DNA from: Thereva unica
Lineage: Eukaryota > Arthropoda > Insecta > Diptera > Therevidae
NCBI GenBank assembly: GCA_949987705.1
Contig: CATLJY010000923.1
Span: 124,001-188,000 of the forward strand
Direction: 5' to 3'
Length of the DNA stretch: 64,000 nucleotides
Shown: piece by piece, positions 31,087 through 43,496 of the stretch
Layout: each line of letters begins with the position of its first letter
How positions within the stretch are numbered: the first letter of the stretch is position 1
Translations under genes and position numbers: made by a program
Notes under the pieces: generated by a model
Seen by the model: the letters and a program-made list of their open reading frames with translations, nothing else
What the model was told of the DNA's origin: nothing
The model's database searches: none

Positions 31087-31297
31087 ATAAAAATAAATTT
31101 ATAATAAAAATGTAAATGTGCGTTTGTTCTTAATCTAAAATCTCCGATCACTTTGAAATTTTGATACAACGTTGCATTCGAATATGCCTATGTTTTTATA
31201 TACTATGAATGTGTTTCTGGAAGAGGTGTAGCGTGGCAACACCAAAACGACTATAGCGCACGTGTTTTAATATACTTGACCCATGCATTTATTTTAG

Positions 31298-31638
31298 GCC
31301 ATTAATAATTTGGTTTTGCAAAACAAAACAATTCTTGAAAAATAGTGATAAAACCTACGAAATATAGATAAAATGTACGAAAGCGCCCTTTAGCGGGACC
31401 AGTAAATATAAGTAAACATTAGCAATAGATTGCTCGCCCACAGAAACTCCTAAATACGTGTGCCTGGAGAAATAACTTGTATTTTTATCTTCTTAAATAA
31501 ATTAAATCATAAATATTGACAAAAAAATATCTATTTTTAAAAATCCGGAGGCTCAAAATCGATTTTCGAACTATAGTTTCTTGGGCAAAGTTGCTCAAAA
31601 TTACATATAGAATATCACTAGGGGGTGTAAAAGGTCGA
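31298..31638 (-). repeat. Right terminal inverted repeat
   Basis: Inverted counterpart of 27154-27482, slightly longer by small insertions. Confidence 0.85.
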
Positions 31639-31744
31639 TTTTTTTTCATCCATACAAATTGACCCGCCCTAATATATACATATGTATATTCTCAAAATAT
31701 TGTTAATTCATAACAAAGGAAATGCTGACTTTTCAATACATACA

Positions 31745-31977
31745 TGTGGGCGGTCAGCGTTATAAAAACACACTAACACATTCATCAGCAGCTCCCCTCT
31801 AAGTTTTTCTGATTCTTGCCGTGGACGTGGATAATTTTTGCTCTCTCTTGACGTGGACGTGGACGAGGTATAATCGGATCGCTTAAGTTGAATTATTAAT
31901 TAACTATGAGGCTGCTATAAACTATAAACTACATATAAACTTTTTTGAATTTATTAAAAAACAATATAACGCAATAA
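31745..31977 (+). repeat. 5' LTR of gypsy-3, U5 end missing
   Basis: Matches 36593-36826 but stops at GCAATAA. The terminal part ending CCCACA is absent and the primer site follows almost at once. Confidence 0.85.
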
Positions 31978-31980
31978 AAT

Positions 31981-31998
31981 TGGGGGCTCAACCGGGAT
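31981..31998 (+). promoter_or_regulatory. Primer binding site of gypsy-3, tRNA-Pro type
   Basis: TGGGGGCTCAACCGGGAT closely resembles the complement of the tRNA-Pro 3' end, which is also used by some vertebrate retroviruses, with two differences. A 600-base non-coding leader follows to 32599. Confidence 0.65.
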
Positions 31999-32599
31999 TT
32001 ATCTACAAAGGAAAAACGGAATTTGTCGCGAAATTTGTTCGAGCGGTGAAGCGCATTGTACGAAAATTCCGGAAAAGGGCGAAGTGCGAAAAAGAAGTGA
32101 AAGTGGAAGAGTTTCCTCTTGCTGGTGTCAGAAATTCCAATATGTAATTCTTTTGCCAAATTCATCCCAAAACAATAGAAAAGTGACCTTGGTAAACGAG
32201 TTTGAAGAAGTTCTAAGATTTTAAGTTGAATAAGAAAATTTTTTATCTAGTGGTACTAAATCAGCATTGCTAGAAACTGCACCAAATAGTGAACGGTAAA
32301 ATTCCATAACAGTCCGTGGATTCTTCTCATAAACGACATTAAAGTAGTACAGTTGCAGGCAAATTATAGTGGACGCAAAATTACAGTCGTGGACGGATTT
32401 TTGTAAACAGTAAATTCGCGAAATTTTGTTTTAATTTTTTTTGCCTCATTTCTTTTACTTTTACAACGAGTAGTTCAACCGAAATTAATATATCTTGTAA
32501 GTGGTGCAAAATACGCAGCATTCTAGGACCTTCGAATTGAGCGAAGAAATACACGGTAAAATATACGGTTACACAAAGTGAATTGATACTGTTGCTGCT

Positions 32600-34759
32600 A
32601 TGAGCGGACGAAGAAGAAGAAACTTACAAAGAAGCAGCGCTGTCAACGACGCTGAAATAAGCATGCGAGAATCGGCGCGTAGTTCAATGGAGTTTGATGT
32701 GAGTGCGCCGGTAAATTATTCTGACATGGAGCATCTGGTGCGAAAATTTTCTGGTGATGGAAAAGTTAGTGTGGCGGCATGGATTGAATTCGAAATGTAC
32801 ACCGAAACGTTCAGGTTAAACAGTGTTCAAAAATTTATCCTTTGCAAACGGTCGCTAACCGGGGCAGCGAAGCTTTTTGTGGAGTGTGAAGCAAAATCTA
32901 CTAACTACGGCTCGCTAAAAAGTGCGTTGTTTGAGGAATTTAATCCGAAGTTTAATAGCGCCGATGTGCATAGACTATTGCGGGAGAGAAAAAAGAAAGA
33001 CAGTGAATCGCTAAGAGAATATCTTTATAGAGTGCTTGATATCGCGTCGCAGGCGGCGGTAGATTATGTTTCGGTAATAAATTACGCGATAGACGGTATT
33101 CGTGATTCTCCGACTAATAAAACGGTTTTATACGGCGCGAGCACAATAAGCGAGTTAAAGAATAAACTAATTATTTACGACAAAATCAAAGCGGATAGGT
33201 CCAAAGTAGTGCACGAAGGTAGTGATGTTAGGAAGGGTCGAGACGATAAAAGAGTGGAGAAGAAGAAAGACAGGACCTATTGTTTTAATTGCGGGTCCAC
33301 GACCCATGAGGCACATTCGTGCCCAGATAAGAAAAGTGGTCCTAAATGTTTCGGCTGCAATGAATTTGGGCATAAACGACCAGAATGCCCAACAAATCCT
33401 CCAAAGACAACTTGTCTTGTAGGAAAAAGAGTATTGAACCATCCCGTAGAAGTAAATGGTGTTGCTATGGGTGGGGTATTAGACACAGGAAGCGAGATTT
33501 GTATAATTAAAGATTCTTTGATAAATTTAATTAACGTAAGTTCTAATTTTAGACGAAATCATATAACCGTTGACGGAATAGGTCCGAATATTATTACTAA
33601 GGGAGCATGTACAGCAAACATTCGTATCAAAGATACCACGTTTGAGAACACAATTATACATGTTGTAAAATCAACCTGTCTGAAGCCCGATATATTGATT
33701 GGGATGGATCTGCTATCTAAGGCCATTATTGAAGTCGACGGGGGTAAACTAAAAGCCATCAAGAAGAAGGAATGCTCAGAAGAACACAACGAAAACGAAG
33801 AATGGGATTGTTACGCAGAAGCGGACTGCTTTTTAGCGCGTATTAATCCCTATGTAGGCGAACAAAAGGAAAGCAGCCAAGAGTTGTTCAGCTCACTAAA
33901 CCCGAACCTAAGACAAGAAATTAAAGAAATTATCGAGAACTACACACCAGTAAATCCCCCCGAGTCACCTGTACAGATGACCATTGTTCCAATGAATAAC
34001 GAACCAGTCTACAGACCGCCACGAAGATTCCCGCCCTACGAACAGAAAATTATTGATGACCAAGTGGATGAATGGCTAAAGAAGGGAATAATTCGAGAAA
34101 GTGCTTCCGATTACGCCAGTCAGGTCGTCTTAGTAAAAAAGAAAGATAACTCCTATCGTCTCTGCATCGACTACCGTGCGTTAAACAAAAAGATACATAA
34201 AGATCGTTACCCCCTCCCTAATATAGAAGATCAACTGGATAAGTTACAAGGAGCGAGGTACTTCACTACGTTGGATTTAGAGAACAGATTTTTCCATGTT
34301 GCAATCGACGAACGCAGCCGCAAATTCACTGCGTTTGTAACGCAAAGAGGTCATTTCGAATTTAATCGTGCGCCCTTCGGGCTTTGTAATTCTCCGAGTA
34401 CATTTCAAAAATATATTAATTATATTTTTAGGGAACTTTTAAGAGAAGGCGTTGTAATTATCTACATGGACGACATCGTTATTCCAGCGAAGACTTTAGA
34501 CGATGCAGTCCAAAGGTTGAAGCGAGTATTGCAGGCTGCGGCGACAAATGGCCTGAAATTAAAGTGGAAGAAATGCCAGGTGTTGAAGGAAGAAATTGAA
34601 TATCTTGGCCATCATGTTCGAGAAGGCACAGTCACTCCTTCGCAGGCAAAAGTCAAGGCAGTGATGAATTTTCCCCCTTTGAAGACTGTGAAGCAAGTGC
34701 AGAGTTTCCTCGGATTAGCGGGCTACTTCAGAAAATTCATTCCAAACTTCGCATTGTAA
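32600..34759 (+). pseudogene. Gypsy-3 Gag, protease and RT, ended by a premature stop
   Basis: The ATG at 32600 starts a fused Gag-Pol. Two knuckles lie at about residues 230-264 (CFNCGSTTHEAHSC and CFGCNEFGHKRPEC). The protease motif is GVLDTGSEI near residue 296. RT carries YRLCIDYRALN, TTLDLENRFFHV, APFGLCNSPSTFQ and the catalytic IIYMDDIVI. A TAA at 34757-34759 interrupts the frame just after the FLGLAGYFRKFIPNF block. The phase is unchanged beyond it, so it is a point mutation. The usual G of the DLxxGF block is R (LENRFF), which may reduce RT activity. Confidence 0.88.
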
Positions 34760-34768
34760 TCCAAGCTA

Positions 34769-36301
34769 TTGAGTGATCTTCTAAAAAAGGATGCGAAATT
34801 TACGATGGGTGATGAACAAACGGAAGCCGTCGAACTAATTAAAAGGTTACTATCGACAAAACCCGTGCTGAAGATATTCGAATACGGAGTTACTACCGAA
34901 GTGCATACCGACGCGAGTAAATATGGTTATGGAGCAGTCTTACTGCAGCGTGACGCAAACGACAATAACCTCCACCCAGTGCATTACATGAGTAAGAAGA
35001 CGACTGAAGCTGAGCAAAAATACAATAGCTACGAGCTCGAGGTGTTAGCGGTTATCGAGGCTGTAAAGAAATTCCGCATATATCTTCCAGGGCAGAAGTT
35101 CAAACTTATAACTGATTGTCAAGCACTGCAATGTACACTACGGAAAAGAGACTTGACAACTAGAGTAGCCAGATGGGCACTTCTACTGGAGGAGTACGAA
35201 TACGAGTTCGAACACAGGGCAGGCTCAAAGATGAAACACGTAGACGCTCTCAGTCGTAATCCTGTTGTAATGTGTGTCAACCGAACTAACAACTTCTTAG
35301 CTAAGTTAGCAGAAGCTCAAAAGCAAGACGAGAGATTAAATGCGATCATGGAATTGTTAAAACAGGGACCTTATAAGGATTATATAATTAATAATAATAT
35401 ATTGTGTAAAAATTATAATAATTCTCTTCTATTTGTAGTCCCGGATCACATGTCCACAAACATTATACGCGAAGCCCACGAAAAAGGTCATTTCCACTTG
35501 AAGAAAATGAAAGCTATTACAGAAAAGGAATTTTACATACCTAAGTTGTCGCAAAAAATTGAACGACATATCTCTGGGTGTGTTCGTTGTTTGCTAGCAG
35601 AAAGAAAATCTGGAAGAGCTGAAGGACTTTTGAATCCCACCCCAAAAGGTGATAGACCGCTGGATACGTTTCACTTGGATCACCTAGGCCCGCTACAGAC
35701 TTCAAAGAAGGGTTATCGGTACATACTTGCTGTTATCGACGGATTCACCAAATTCGCGTGGTTGTTCCCCACGAAAACTTTAAATGCCGACGAAATGGTG
35801 CAGAAATTGGACGTAATAGCCGACACTTTTGGCTATCCGCATCGAATTATCGCTGATAGAGGTAGAGCGTTTATATCAAAGCGTTTTCAAGAATATTGTA
35901 AACACCACGACGCTAAACTATGTTATATTACCGCTGGAGTTCCACGGGGAAATGGGCAAGTGGAAAGGCTGCACGCCACGGTGACCGCCGTCTTGACGAA
36001 ACTATCCATTGATGACGCCGAAAAATGGTACACTTATGTAAGGACAGTACAACGTGTATTAAATTCTACTCATCATCGAGCAATAAATACGACCCCAATG
36101 CAACTGTTGGTAGGGGTACCAATGAGGGCAGAACGCGAAGCACGCATCATGGAGATAATCGAGGAGGAATCTGCAAAACAATTCGATGAAGAGAGAAATA
36201 AACAACGAGAAATTGCAAAGGATGAAATCGCAGATCCAAGAAGAAAACAGGCGGCATTACAATCGAAAACGAAAGCCAGCACACCAGTACTCCGTTGGTG
36301 A
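34769..36301 (+). pseudogene. Gypsy-3 RNase H and integrase
   Basis: Same phase as the preceding piece. RNase H shows VHTDASKYGYGAVLLQ and LITDCQALQ. Integrase has the zinc region (HEKGHFHLKKMK and CVRC). The DDE residues are in FHLDHLGPL, IADRGRAF and NGQVERLH, all present. The frame is shifted near 36235, which replaces the tail with an unrelated sequence ending at 36301. There is no env. Confidence 0.88.
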
Positions 36302-36575
36302 TCTGGTGGCTATTGAAAGAACCCAGTACGGCGTAGGACTAAAAATAAGACCGAAATTTCTGGGCCCTTATAAAATAGTAGCTAGTAAAGGGTTCGATCG
36401 CTACAAGGTAGAGAAGATAGACGAACACGAGGGACCTAAAGCAACAACCGTAAGCGCAGATAAGTTGAAAGTATGGTCACAGGAAGAGGACGAAATTGAA
36501 ATCGACGAAAGCTCAGAGGAAACCAAAAACGACGATGAGGAAGAAACAGGCGACGATTTATCTGAGGGCAGATAA
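36235..36575 (+). pseudogene. Gypsy-3 integrase C-terminal tail, other frame
   Basis: It continues the integrase as ENRRHYNRKRKPAHQYSVGDLVAI, then LGPYKIV, the GPY/F-like module, and an acidic tail. It ends at a TAA 18 bases before the 3' LTR. A purine-rich AGGACGGCCGAA precedes the LTR. Confidence 0.82.
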
Positions 36576-36592
36576 ACTGCAGGACGGCCGAA

Positions 36593-36858
36593 TGTGGGTC
36601 GGTCAGCGTTATAAAAACACACTAACACATTCATCAGCAGCTCCTCTCTAAGTTTTTCTGATTCTTGCCGTGGACGTGGATGATTTTTGCTCTCTCTTGA
36701 CGTGGACGTGGACGAGGTATAATCGGATCGCTTAACTTGAATTATTAATTAACTATGAGGTTGCTATAAACTATAAACTACATATGAACTTTTTTGAATT
36801 TATTAAAAAACAATATAACGCAATAATTCTCGTGTTTTTCTTTATAATTAATCCCACA
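36593..36858 (+). repeat. 3' LTR of gypsy-3
   Basis: 266 bp, TGTGGG...CCCACA. A TATA-like GTTATAAAAAC lies about 15 bases in. Confidence 0.9.
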
Positions 36859-37243
36859 TACATATATTCATAATTATTTTCTTAAAATTTCAATGGACAA
36901 AGGAAATGCTGACTTTGTTTCAATTTGTATATTCATACATGTACCTATATTTAATTAGCCACAGGAAATGCTAGATCAAATTTCAGACAAGCTTCCATAG
37001 AATTCAATTCAAATTTTACCGCGTCAGCATTTCGAGAAAAACAAAACTATCATATTACGCGCGATAAGAATTATATCGCGCACAGAAAAAACCTTAATTA
37101 GCATTTTTTCTTTGAAATAATTGAGTACCTAGTAAGGCGAAAATAATGGAAGAGGAGTCGGAATCTAAGATCGAAGCAGCCAACTCGGGCTCGCACAGGG
37201 AACGCCATAGCCCTCAAGAATATCGGTTCTCGGTTAATCAAAA

Positions 37244-37692
37244 GTTGATAGTTGGAAGTTCTTTTAAAATCTTAATACAAATAATCCAATGTTGATAGTT
37301 GGAAGTTCTTTTAAAATTATAATACAAATAATCCGACGTTGATAGTTGGAAGTTCTTTTAACATTATAATACAAATAATCCAACGTTGATAGTTGGAAGT
37401 TCTTTTAAAATTATAATACAAATAATCCAAAGTTGATAGTTGGAAGTTCTTTTAAAATTATAATACTAATAATCCAACGTTGATAGTTGGAAGTTCTTTT
37501 AAAATTATAATACAAATAATCCAATGTTGATAGTTGGAAGTTCTTTTAAAATCTTAATACAAATAATCCAACGTTGATAGTTGGAAGTTCTTTTAAAATC
37601 TTAATACAAATAATCCAACGTTGATAGTTGGAAGTTCTTTTAAAATTATAATACTAATAATCCAAAGTTGATAGTTGGAAGTTCTTTTAAAC
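37244..37692 (+). repeat. 47-bp tandem array in the right LTR, about 10 copies
   Basis: Same unit as at 7797-8440, about 10 copies against about 14. Confidence 0.9.
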
Positions 37693-37962
37693 TTATAATT
37701 AAAACAGTCATAAGAATTTAAAGGCAAGTGCTAATAATAAACAGAGATAAAAATAAAGGACTTTTTTTTATTTGTTGAATTCAAAGTTTTTTCCAACTTA
37801 CGTCGTATACCATAATTACTGACGTTATAACAATATAAGCCGATAATTCCTGGTGGACATCTAAGGTATCTAGAGGAAGTACAACAAACAAGGTCTCATC
37901 GAGGGAATATATGAGTAAGGCGTCCAGGAAGAAGTAAAGTCTCTACTGGCAAATATAAGACT

Positions 37963-38433
37963 AGTTTCATAACCCCATTGGGGCAATTTGAATATAAAAG
38001 AATGCCTTTTGGACTGAAAAACGCTCCTGGTGTTTTTCAGAGATATGTTGAAAGAATTTTCAAGGAATTAATTAATGTGAATAAGGTCATTATCTACATA
38101 GATGATATTATGATTGCAACAAATACGATAGATGAACACATGGATACCTTACGTGTAGTTATGAGGATCCTAGGAGAAAATAAGTTAGAAATGAATATGG
38201 CAAAATGCAAATTCTTCCATATTAACATAAGTTTTTTTGGATATTCGGTTAGTCGTGAAGGGATTAGGCCAGGATTAGAAAACACAAAAGCCATAAAAGA
38301 TTACCCCCCACCAAAAAACGTGCGCGAGCTACAACGCTTTTTAGGAATGTGTTCGTACTTCAGAAAATTTATTTTGGATTTTGTTCATTTAGCGAAGCCA
38401 TTACAAGATATGCTTAAAAAGAATGTATTGTAG
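37963..38433 (+). pseudogene. Gypsy-2 reverse transcriptase, C-terminal half
   Basis: Sequence resumes with TSFITPLGQFEYKRMPFGLKNAPG and carries IIYIDDIMI, so the catalytic pair is IDD. It then has FLGMCSYFRKFILDF. It is the continuation of the protease/RT start at 6627-7248, but about 65 residues of the fingers region are missing. It stops at 38431-38433 before RNase H. Confidence 0.8.
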
Positions 38434-38890
38434 AATTTAGAGTTGGAGAAGAGCAGATTAGGGCTTTTGAAATTTTAAAAAATAAATTGTTGGAAAGGCC
38501 AGTGCTATCAATTTATTCGCCAGCTGACGACACTGAGCTTCATTGTGATTGCAGCGTAAAAAGGAAAATAAATTACATCCTATTTTCTTTTTCTCCAAAA
38601 GAACAACGGAACAGGAAAGCAGGTATCACTCCTTTGAATTGGAGACACTTGCCATAGTCTATGCACTTCGTAGATTCCGAACTTTTCTTTTAGGACAGAA
38701 ATTTAAAATTGTTACTGATTGTAACTCATTGACTTTAACCCTCAAATTAACCCTCGTATAAGTAGATGGGCATTAGAGCTCCAGAAATATGACTGCGAAC
38801 TAGAACATCGCGAAGGTAGGAAAATGCAACATGTAGATGCTTTAAGTAGGTCTTATCCAATTCTGGTGTTGGAAGAAAACACATTCTAAC
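38434..38890 (+). pseudogene. Gypsy-2 RNase H, multiply broken
   Basis: Pieces in several frames: LHCDCS (usually DAS; here C for A), HPIFFFSKRTTEQESRYHSFELE, FKIVTDCNSLTLTL, and SRWALELQKYDCELEH ... DALSRSYP. At least two shifts and a stop are present. Confidence 0.7.
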
Positions 38891-39042
38891 AAAAGCTTGC
38901 AATTTGTCAGAGCACTGATTCTGAACTTGAGAGTTTAAGAAAGAGGTTAGAAAATGCAGAAGTTCGTATAACTTAACTTAGGAATGGATTAATCTATAGA
39001 AAACTAGAGAAAGGAAAAATTAGATTTTATGTTCCAAATAAA

Positions 39043-40104
39043 ATGGAGATCCAAATATTAAAAGTTTGCCACGACGATTACGGTCACTTGGGAAAGGAAA
39101 AAACTGTTGAAATAATAAAACGCAATTATTGGTTCCCTGAAATAACTCGCAAAGTTGATGAATACATCAAAAATTGTCCAAAATGTATCCAATATAACTC
39201 CTCCTCCGGTAAGTTGGAGCGTTTGTTACATCCTATATCAAAGGGTGACAAACCCTTCGAGTGCGTGCACATTGATTACTATGGGCCATTAGAACCTACA
39301 CGATTTAAGAAAAAATATATTTTAGTCATAGTTGACGGTTTCAGTAAACTCATTAAACTTTATGTCACTAAAGCGCCGTCTACAGAAGAAACGATTAAAT
39401 ATTTAGAACAATATTTTGTCTATTATAGCCGACCCCTAAAGATAGTGAGTGACCGAGGCTCTTGTTCTACATCGGGAAAGTTTTCAGAATATATGAAGCA
39501 GCAAAATATTCAGCATATTTTAGTTGCTAGTGGGTGTCCAAGGGCTAATGGGAAAGTAAAACGATACAATAGAGTTATTGGCGCAATGATTTCAAAGTTA
39601 GTTGATTATGAAAAAAATATTCAATGGTTGAACGTGCTCAATAAGGTTGAGTTTTCGCTAAATAACACTATCAACAAGAGTACCGAGGAAACACCCTTTA
39701 AGTTGCTATTTGGGATGAACCAACGAGGTGAAGTCAATGACTCTATCAGGGAATATTTAAATAATTTTATTTTTGAAGAAAATAATGATTGTTTAGAAAA
39801 TATTAGAGAAACCGCAGCAGCGAACATAAAACGAGCCCAAGAATATAATGCTATCTCCTTCAATCGGGAAAGAAAGTTGCCACACAGCTATAAACAAGGT
39901 GATTTAGTGATGATAACTAATGTAGATACGACCCCTTCAGTATGTAAAAAATTGATCCCTCGTTACAAAGGCCCTTATGTTATCTCTGCAGTGCTAAACA
40001 ATGATGGATATGTGATCAAAGATGCCGAAGGATTTCAAATCACACAAAAACCTTTTCAAGGTGTTTTCGATGTTTCGTGTATGAAACCATGGGTACAGAA
40101 TTGA
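39043..40104 (+). pseudogene. Gypsy-2 integrase, catalytic Glu replaced
   Basis: An open stretch of 353 codons. The zinc region (CHDDYGHLGKEK, CPKC) and two catalytic Asp residues (VHIDYYGPL, IVSDRGS) are present. The third acidic residue is lost: the NG-x-x-E-R block reads NGKVKRYN, with Lys encoded by AAA at the Glu position. The C-terminal GDLVMITN and YKGPYVIS modules are intact. The protein therefore cannot integrate DNA even though its frame is open. Confidence 0.85.
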
Positions 40105-40620
40105 AAAAATATATAATCAAAAGAATAAACTAATACCAATGAATAAAATTATTATTCAATCAGTATAAAATTTACATGTGATCTTAATGCCAATATATTG
40201 AATTTATTTATTTTATAGTAACTTGAAAGTAATTTACCATGTATGTCCGAATTTATGTGAATTTATGATGTTAAAGTTTATTTGAATCTATGGTGTAAAA
40301 TACCGATGAACATATCCGCTTACTTATGTCGTACCTTATAAGGAACTTGCTAATTTATTTAGGATAGAATCGATGGAAAATGTAAAACTTGTAAAACTTT
40401 GTCAGAAGAAATTTGTGAATCTAAGATCATAAGATTATGTCAATTTATTAGGATCCATTATGGAAATCTAAGTTCTTATGATATTTTGCAATTAATTTAG
40501 GATGCATCTTACGGAAAATCTAAGGTTTTGCAAAACTTTGTCAGTCGATTATGTTATAACTAATAAAGAAATTTGTAAATCTAAGATATTATGCTACTTA
40601 TGTCAATTAATTATGGTCTA
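40105..40620 (+). other. Gypsy-2 3' non-coding sequence
   Basis: AT-rich, no frames. It contains diverged repeated phrases such as AAATCTAAG and TATGTCAATTA at roughly 60-110-base spacing. It is interrupted by gypsy-4 at 40620 and continues at 48018. Confidence 0.5.
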
Positions 40621-40905
40621 TGTAGCGGTTGCAACAACGTCCGCATCGACACCACTATCCATAAAACTGCCGCATCGACACCATTATTAATACATTCTCC
40701 GTTTCCGCCAGATCAAGCGGGATCAAGGAAACCAGAAAACAGTATCACCACTAGGTGATAAGCCACAGAGACGTGTATAAGTGCGGTTCCAAATAAATAT
40801 AATTTCGTATTATAAAATTAGTCTTTTGTTTAACCACATGTAGTGAAATAATTTATTAACAATTACATGGGTGCTTTAGTGCAACCGCGTGTACTTACAC
40901 CCACA
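40621..40905 (+). repeat. 5' LTR of gypsy-4
   Basis: 285 bp, with an AATAAA at about 40795. A primer site starting TGGTGACCCCGC lies two bases beyond it. Confidence 0.93.
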
Positions 40906-42555
40906 AATGGTGACCCCGCAAAAAAAAACTTAAATGCATTACATGTGCAACATCAGTACAAAAAAAAAATAAAAGTGAAAAAAATTCCCCAATAAGCACT
41001 GAAAAATATGAAACAATAATAAAGTGATTATAGTAATTCAAAACGCGCTAAAAAATTACGCATTTTCAACAATAAAAACTATAAAATGTTAATATAATCT
41101 ATAATGTGAATTCAATAAAAACCTAATAAAAAATTCATAAACGGATTAGATGTGCAAATACAAAAAATTGAACATTGAAAAGTGCCGCCCATACAAATAT
41201 TGAAAATTTAGTGAAAAGAAACTCTGTCAGCCACACAAAAAATCCGCATGGAGACAAAAATTCTAAAAACCGGAGCAAAAATGAAAAATTGAAAAGGAAT
41301 CGTGCAAATAATCCAACAATAAGACCACTGTCAATGAAAATCGCACCCGATGCACAAATTTATGGACAAACACGATAGATTCGAGAAACACAGCCACGAG
41401 GAACAAAGAACGATCGGAGAGGACAGGAACATCTTCCTAGCTGAGAAAATTTAAAATCATCAAAAATAAATTAAAACTAGAGATAATATATAAGTTAAGT
41501 ATCATTCAAAAAATATTAAATCGTAAATTGTTAGTTAAGCAAAAATTTTTTTCAAATATTTTAGGTACAAATTCAAACAATAGAAAGAAGAAAAATACGG
41601 AAACAAAAGAACCGGAAAGTAAAATTGGCAGTAAGCACATCTTCAGGAATTTCAAATGCTGTAAAAAAAAATAACTTCAACTCAGTGAGTAATTTCAACA
41701 AAAAATTATCAAGAATTAATAAAATTTAACAACTCGAAATATATTTGCAAAAAACTTTATTTACTAACATAAATTGGAAAACAAAATTTAAATTATCAGT
41801 TCATAAAACATAAATTTCTAGTGACATTTTAAATTTCGTTTCTTTGTAAAACTGAGAAGAAATTTTACATAAACCAAACGAATATTATAATACTTTCGTT
41901 AGTAGTACATATATTAATATTTTCTTTTGTTTATAAGTAACATAAACTAAACGTAACCGTGTAAAAAGTTTAAATAATTAAATAATGGTAACAACTGTTG
42001 CGATATTAAGTGGAAGTTTCAAAGGTGACAATCGAAAATTTGTTGCATAGTGAATAGATATTGAATTCATTAAGGTTGAGATACCCAAACGTACTAGTGT
42101 CTTACCATATTTGAATTTTAGCAAAAAAAATAAAAAAAGGATAATAAAAATATACTTAAGCCCTCGTTTCTGGTTTAGGACATGCTAGCATGCAATAAGC
42201 AGCCGTTATGGTACGACAGTTCTTACAGATTCGTATTAGTTACATTTTATTCTTAATTTAAAGTACCTAATTAATTTTATAGATATCTCGCCCGAAACAT
42301 TCCGTCTTACGCCTACTATAAACACATTATTTTCCCTGTTTCAAATTAAAAAATTCTGGTTCTTCTTTAGAATAAATGAAACATTTATTTTAATCAACTT
42401 TTCAAAAGCACTAATATTGAAAGAAATTCAAACAAATTTTTAAAAATAACTAGTATTTCTTTATATCATTTCACTAATAAAAGGAACACATTGAAATTTC
42501 TAAGCAATATCAAAATTGTCGAGACATAGGCCTATATATAATATAAAATATAACG
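40906..42555 (+). other. Long non-coding leader of gypsy-4
   Basis: After TGGTGACCCCGC (primer site, tRNA not identified) there are 1.6 kb of A-rich sequence without meaningful frames. Confidence 0.6.
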
Positions 42556-43473
42556 ATGGAAAGCGACAGCGAACAAAGGCAAGAAACCCCACAGCAACAT
42601 TTCTTACCTGCGGACAACAAACCAAGCGGTAGTTCTTCCGATAATATAGAGATTAACAACCAACCGTACGTAATAACATTAAAAATACCTCCCTTCTGGA
42701 ACAACCGACCAGACTTATGGTTTTTACAAGTAGAAACCCAATTTTAATTCAAAGGTATCAGCTCCTCTCAAACAAAGTATGATTATTTGGTTTCATCTCT
42801 GCCTTCGGAAACCATGGAAATGGTAGCCGATTCGTTATTAAATCCACCACAGCAAGGGAAATACGAACATTTAAAAAATTTAATATTGACTCGTAGTCAA
42901 GACTCAGAAGAAAAAAGACTCGATGCCTTATTACACAAAGTAGAACTTGGCAATTATAAACCGTCAGAATTATTAAGATATATGGAATCTCTGGCAGGAG
43001 GAAACAGCCTAGTCAACAAACGCTTGCTTCATAAGCTATGGATGAACAAACTGCCATCCTCAATACAAGCATGCATCATCGCTATTGAACATGCCCAACC
43101 AATGGAGGAAGTATTACTAATAGCAGATAAAATTTATGATTCAACCATCGATACAAAAATTTCAGCAATAGAACACCATCCACCAAAAGCAAATAACAAT
43201 CAAACAGAAAGGCTTACAAACATTATGGATAATTTAGAAAAGCGGATAAAAAGTCTGGAAGTTCGATTGTCGAAGTCGCGATCTCGTACCCCTACCAGAT
43301 ATCAAAACTCCAAAAAACACAGACAATTTTCAAGATCAAACTCAAGAGGCAAACCTGGCAAACAACATGAACTTTGTTGGTATCATTGGGAATTTGGCGA
43401 CAAAGCACAAAAATGTTACCAGCCCTGCAATAAGCAAAATAATCCGGATACAGCGACAAAAAACTTAGAATAG
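42556..43473 (+). pseudogene. Gypsy-4 Gag, one in-frame stop
   Basis: The ATG at 42556 opens a Gag with the PPFWNNRPDLWFLQVETQF block that is common in insect gypsy Gag proteins. A TAA at 42745-42747 follows at once and the same phase continues to 43473. The C-terminus has a basic SRSRTPTRY region and a single degenerate knuckle (CWYHWEFGDKAQKC; family usually CWYH-x-x-FG). A frameshift near 43470 separates it from the protease. Confidence 0.82.
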
Positions 43474-43496
43474 CCACATCGCCTGCGGTATCGAAT

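Larger units (their letters stand above)
27154..31638 (+). mobile_element. DNA transposon with about 330-bp terminal inverted repeats
   Basis: The left arm 27154-27482 and right arm 31298-31638 are inverted copies with scattered differences. Both begin TCGACCTTTTACACCCCCTA reading inward. The right side extends a further 30 bases or so (GGGCGGGTCAATTTG on the minus strand) that the left lacks, so the left tip may be lost. Between them lies one three-exon transposase gene. A SINE is inserted in its coding sequence. I cannot assign the superfamily by name. Confidence 0.8.
31745..36858 (+). mobile_element. Ty3/gypsy retrotransposon (gypsy-3), recently inactivated
   Basis: The element starts TGTGGG at 31745 and ends CCCACA at 36858. 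TACA duplicates on both sides (31741-31744 and 36859-36862). The 3' LTR is 36593-36858 (266 bp). The 5' LTR (31745-31977) lacks the last 32 or so bases. The two differ at about five bases and one indel over the shared 233. The coding frame has a single stop and one shift. Confidence 0.88.
31682..37960 (+). repeat. Right LTR-like copy of the errantivirus, split by gypsy-3
   Basis: 31682-31744 and 36863-37960 together match 7347-8700. The order is the lead, then about 10 tandem units, then the tail ending AAATATAAGA. This should be the 3' LTR of the env-bearing element, its start pushed away or destroyed by the insertions to the left. Immediately after it the gypsy-2 RT gene resumes. Confidence 0.7.

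Noticed and set aside
36840..37240. Separate gene between gypsy-3 and the tandem array
   Set aside because: It is the LTR lead, also present at 7420-7790.
41175..41378. Short frame in the gypsy-4 leader
   Set aside because: A-rich Lys/Asn-dominated translation typical of non-coding leaders.
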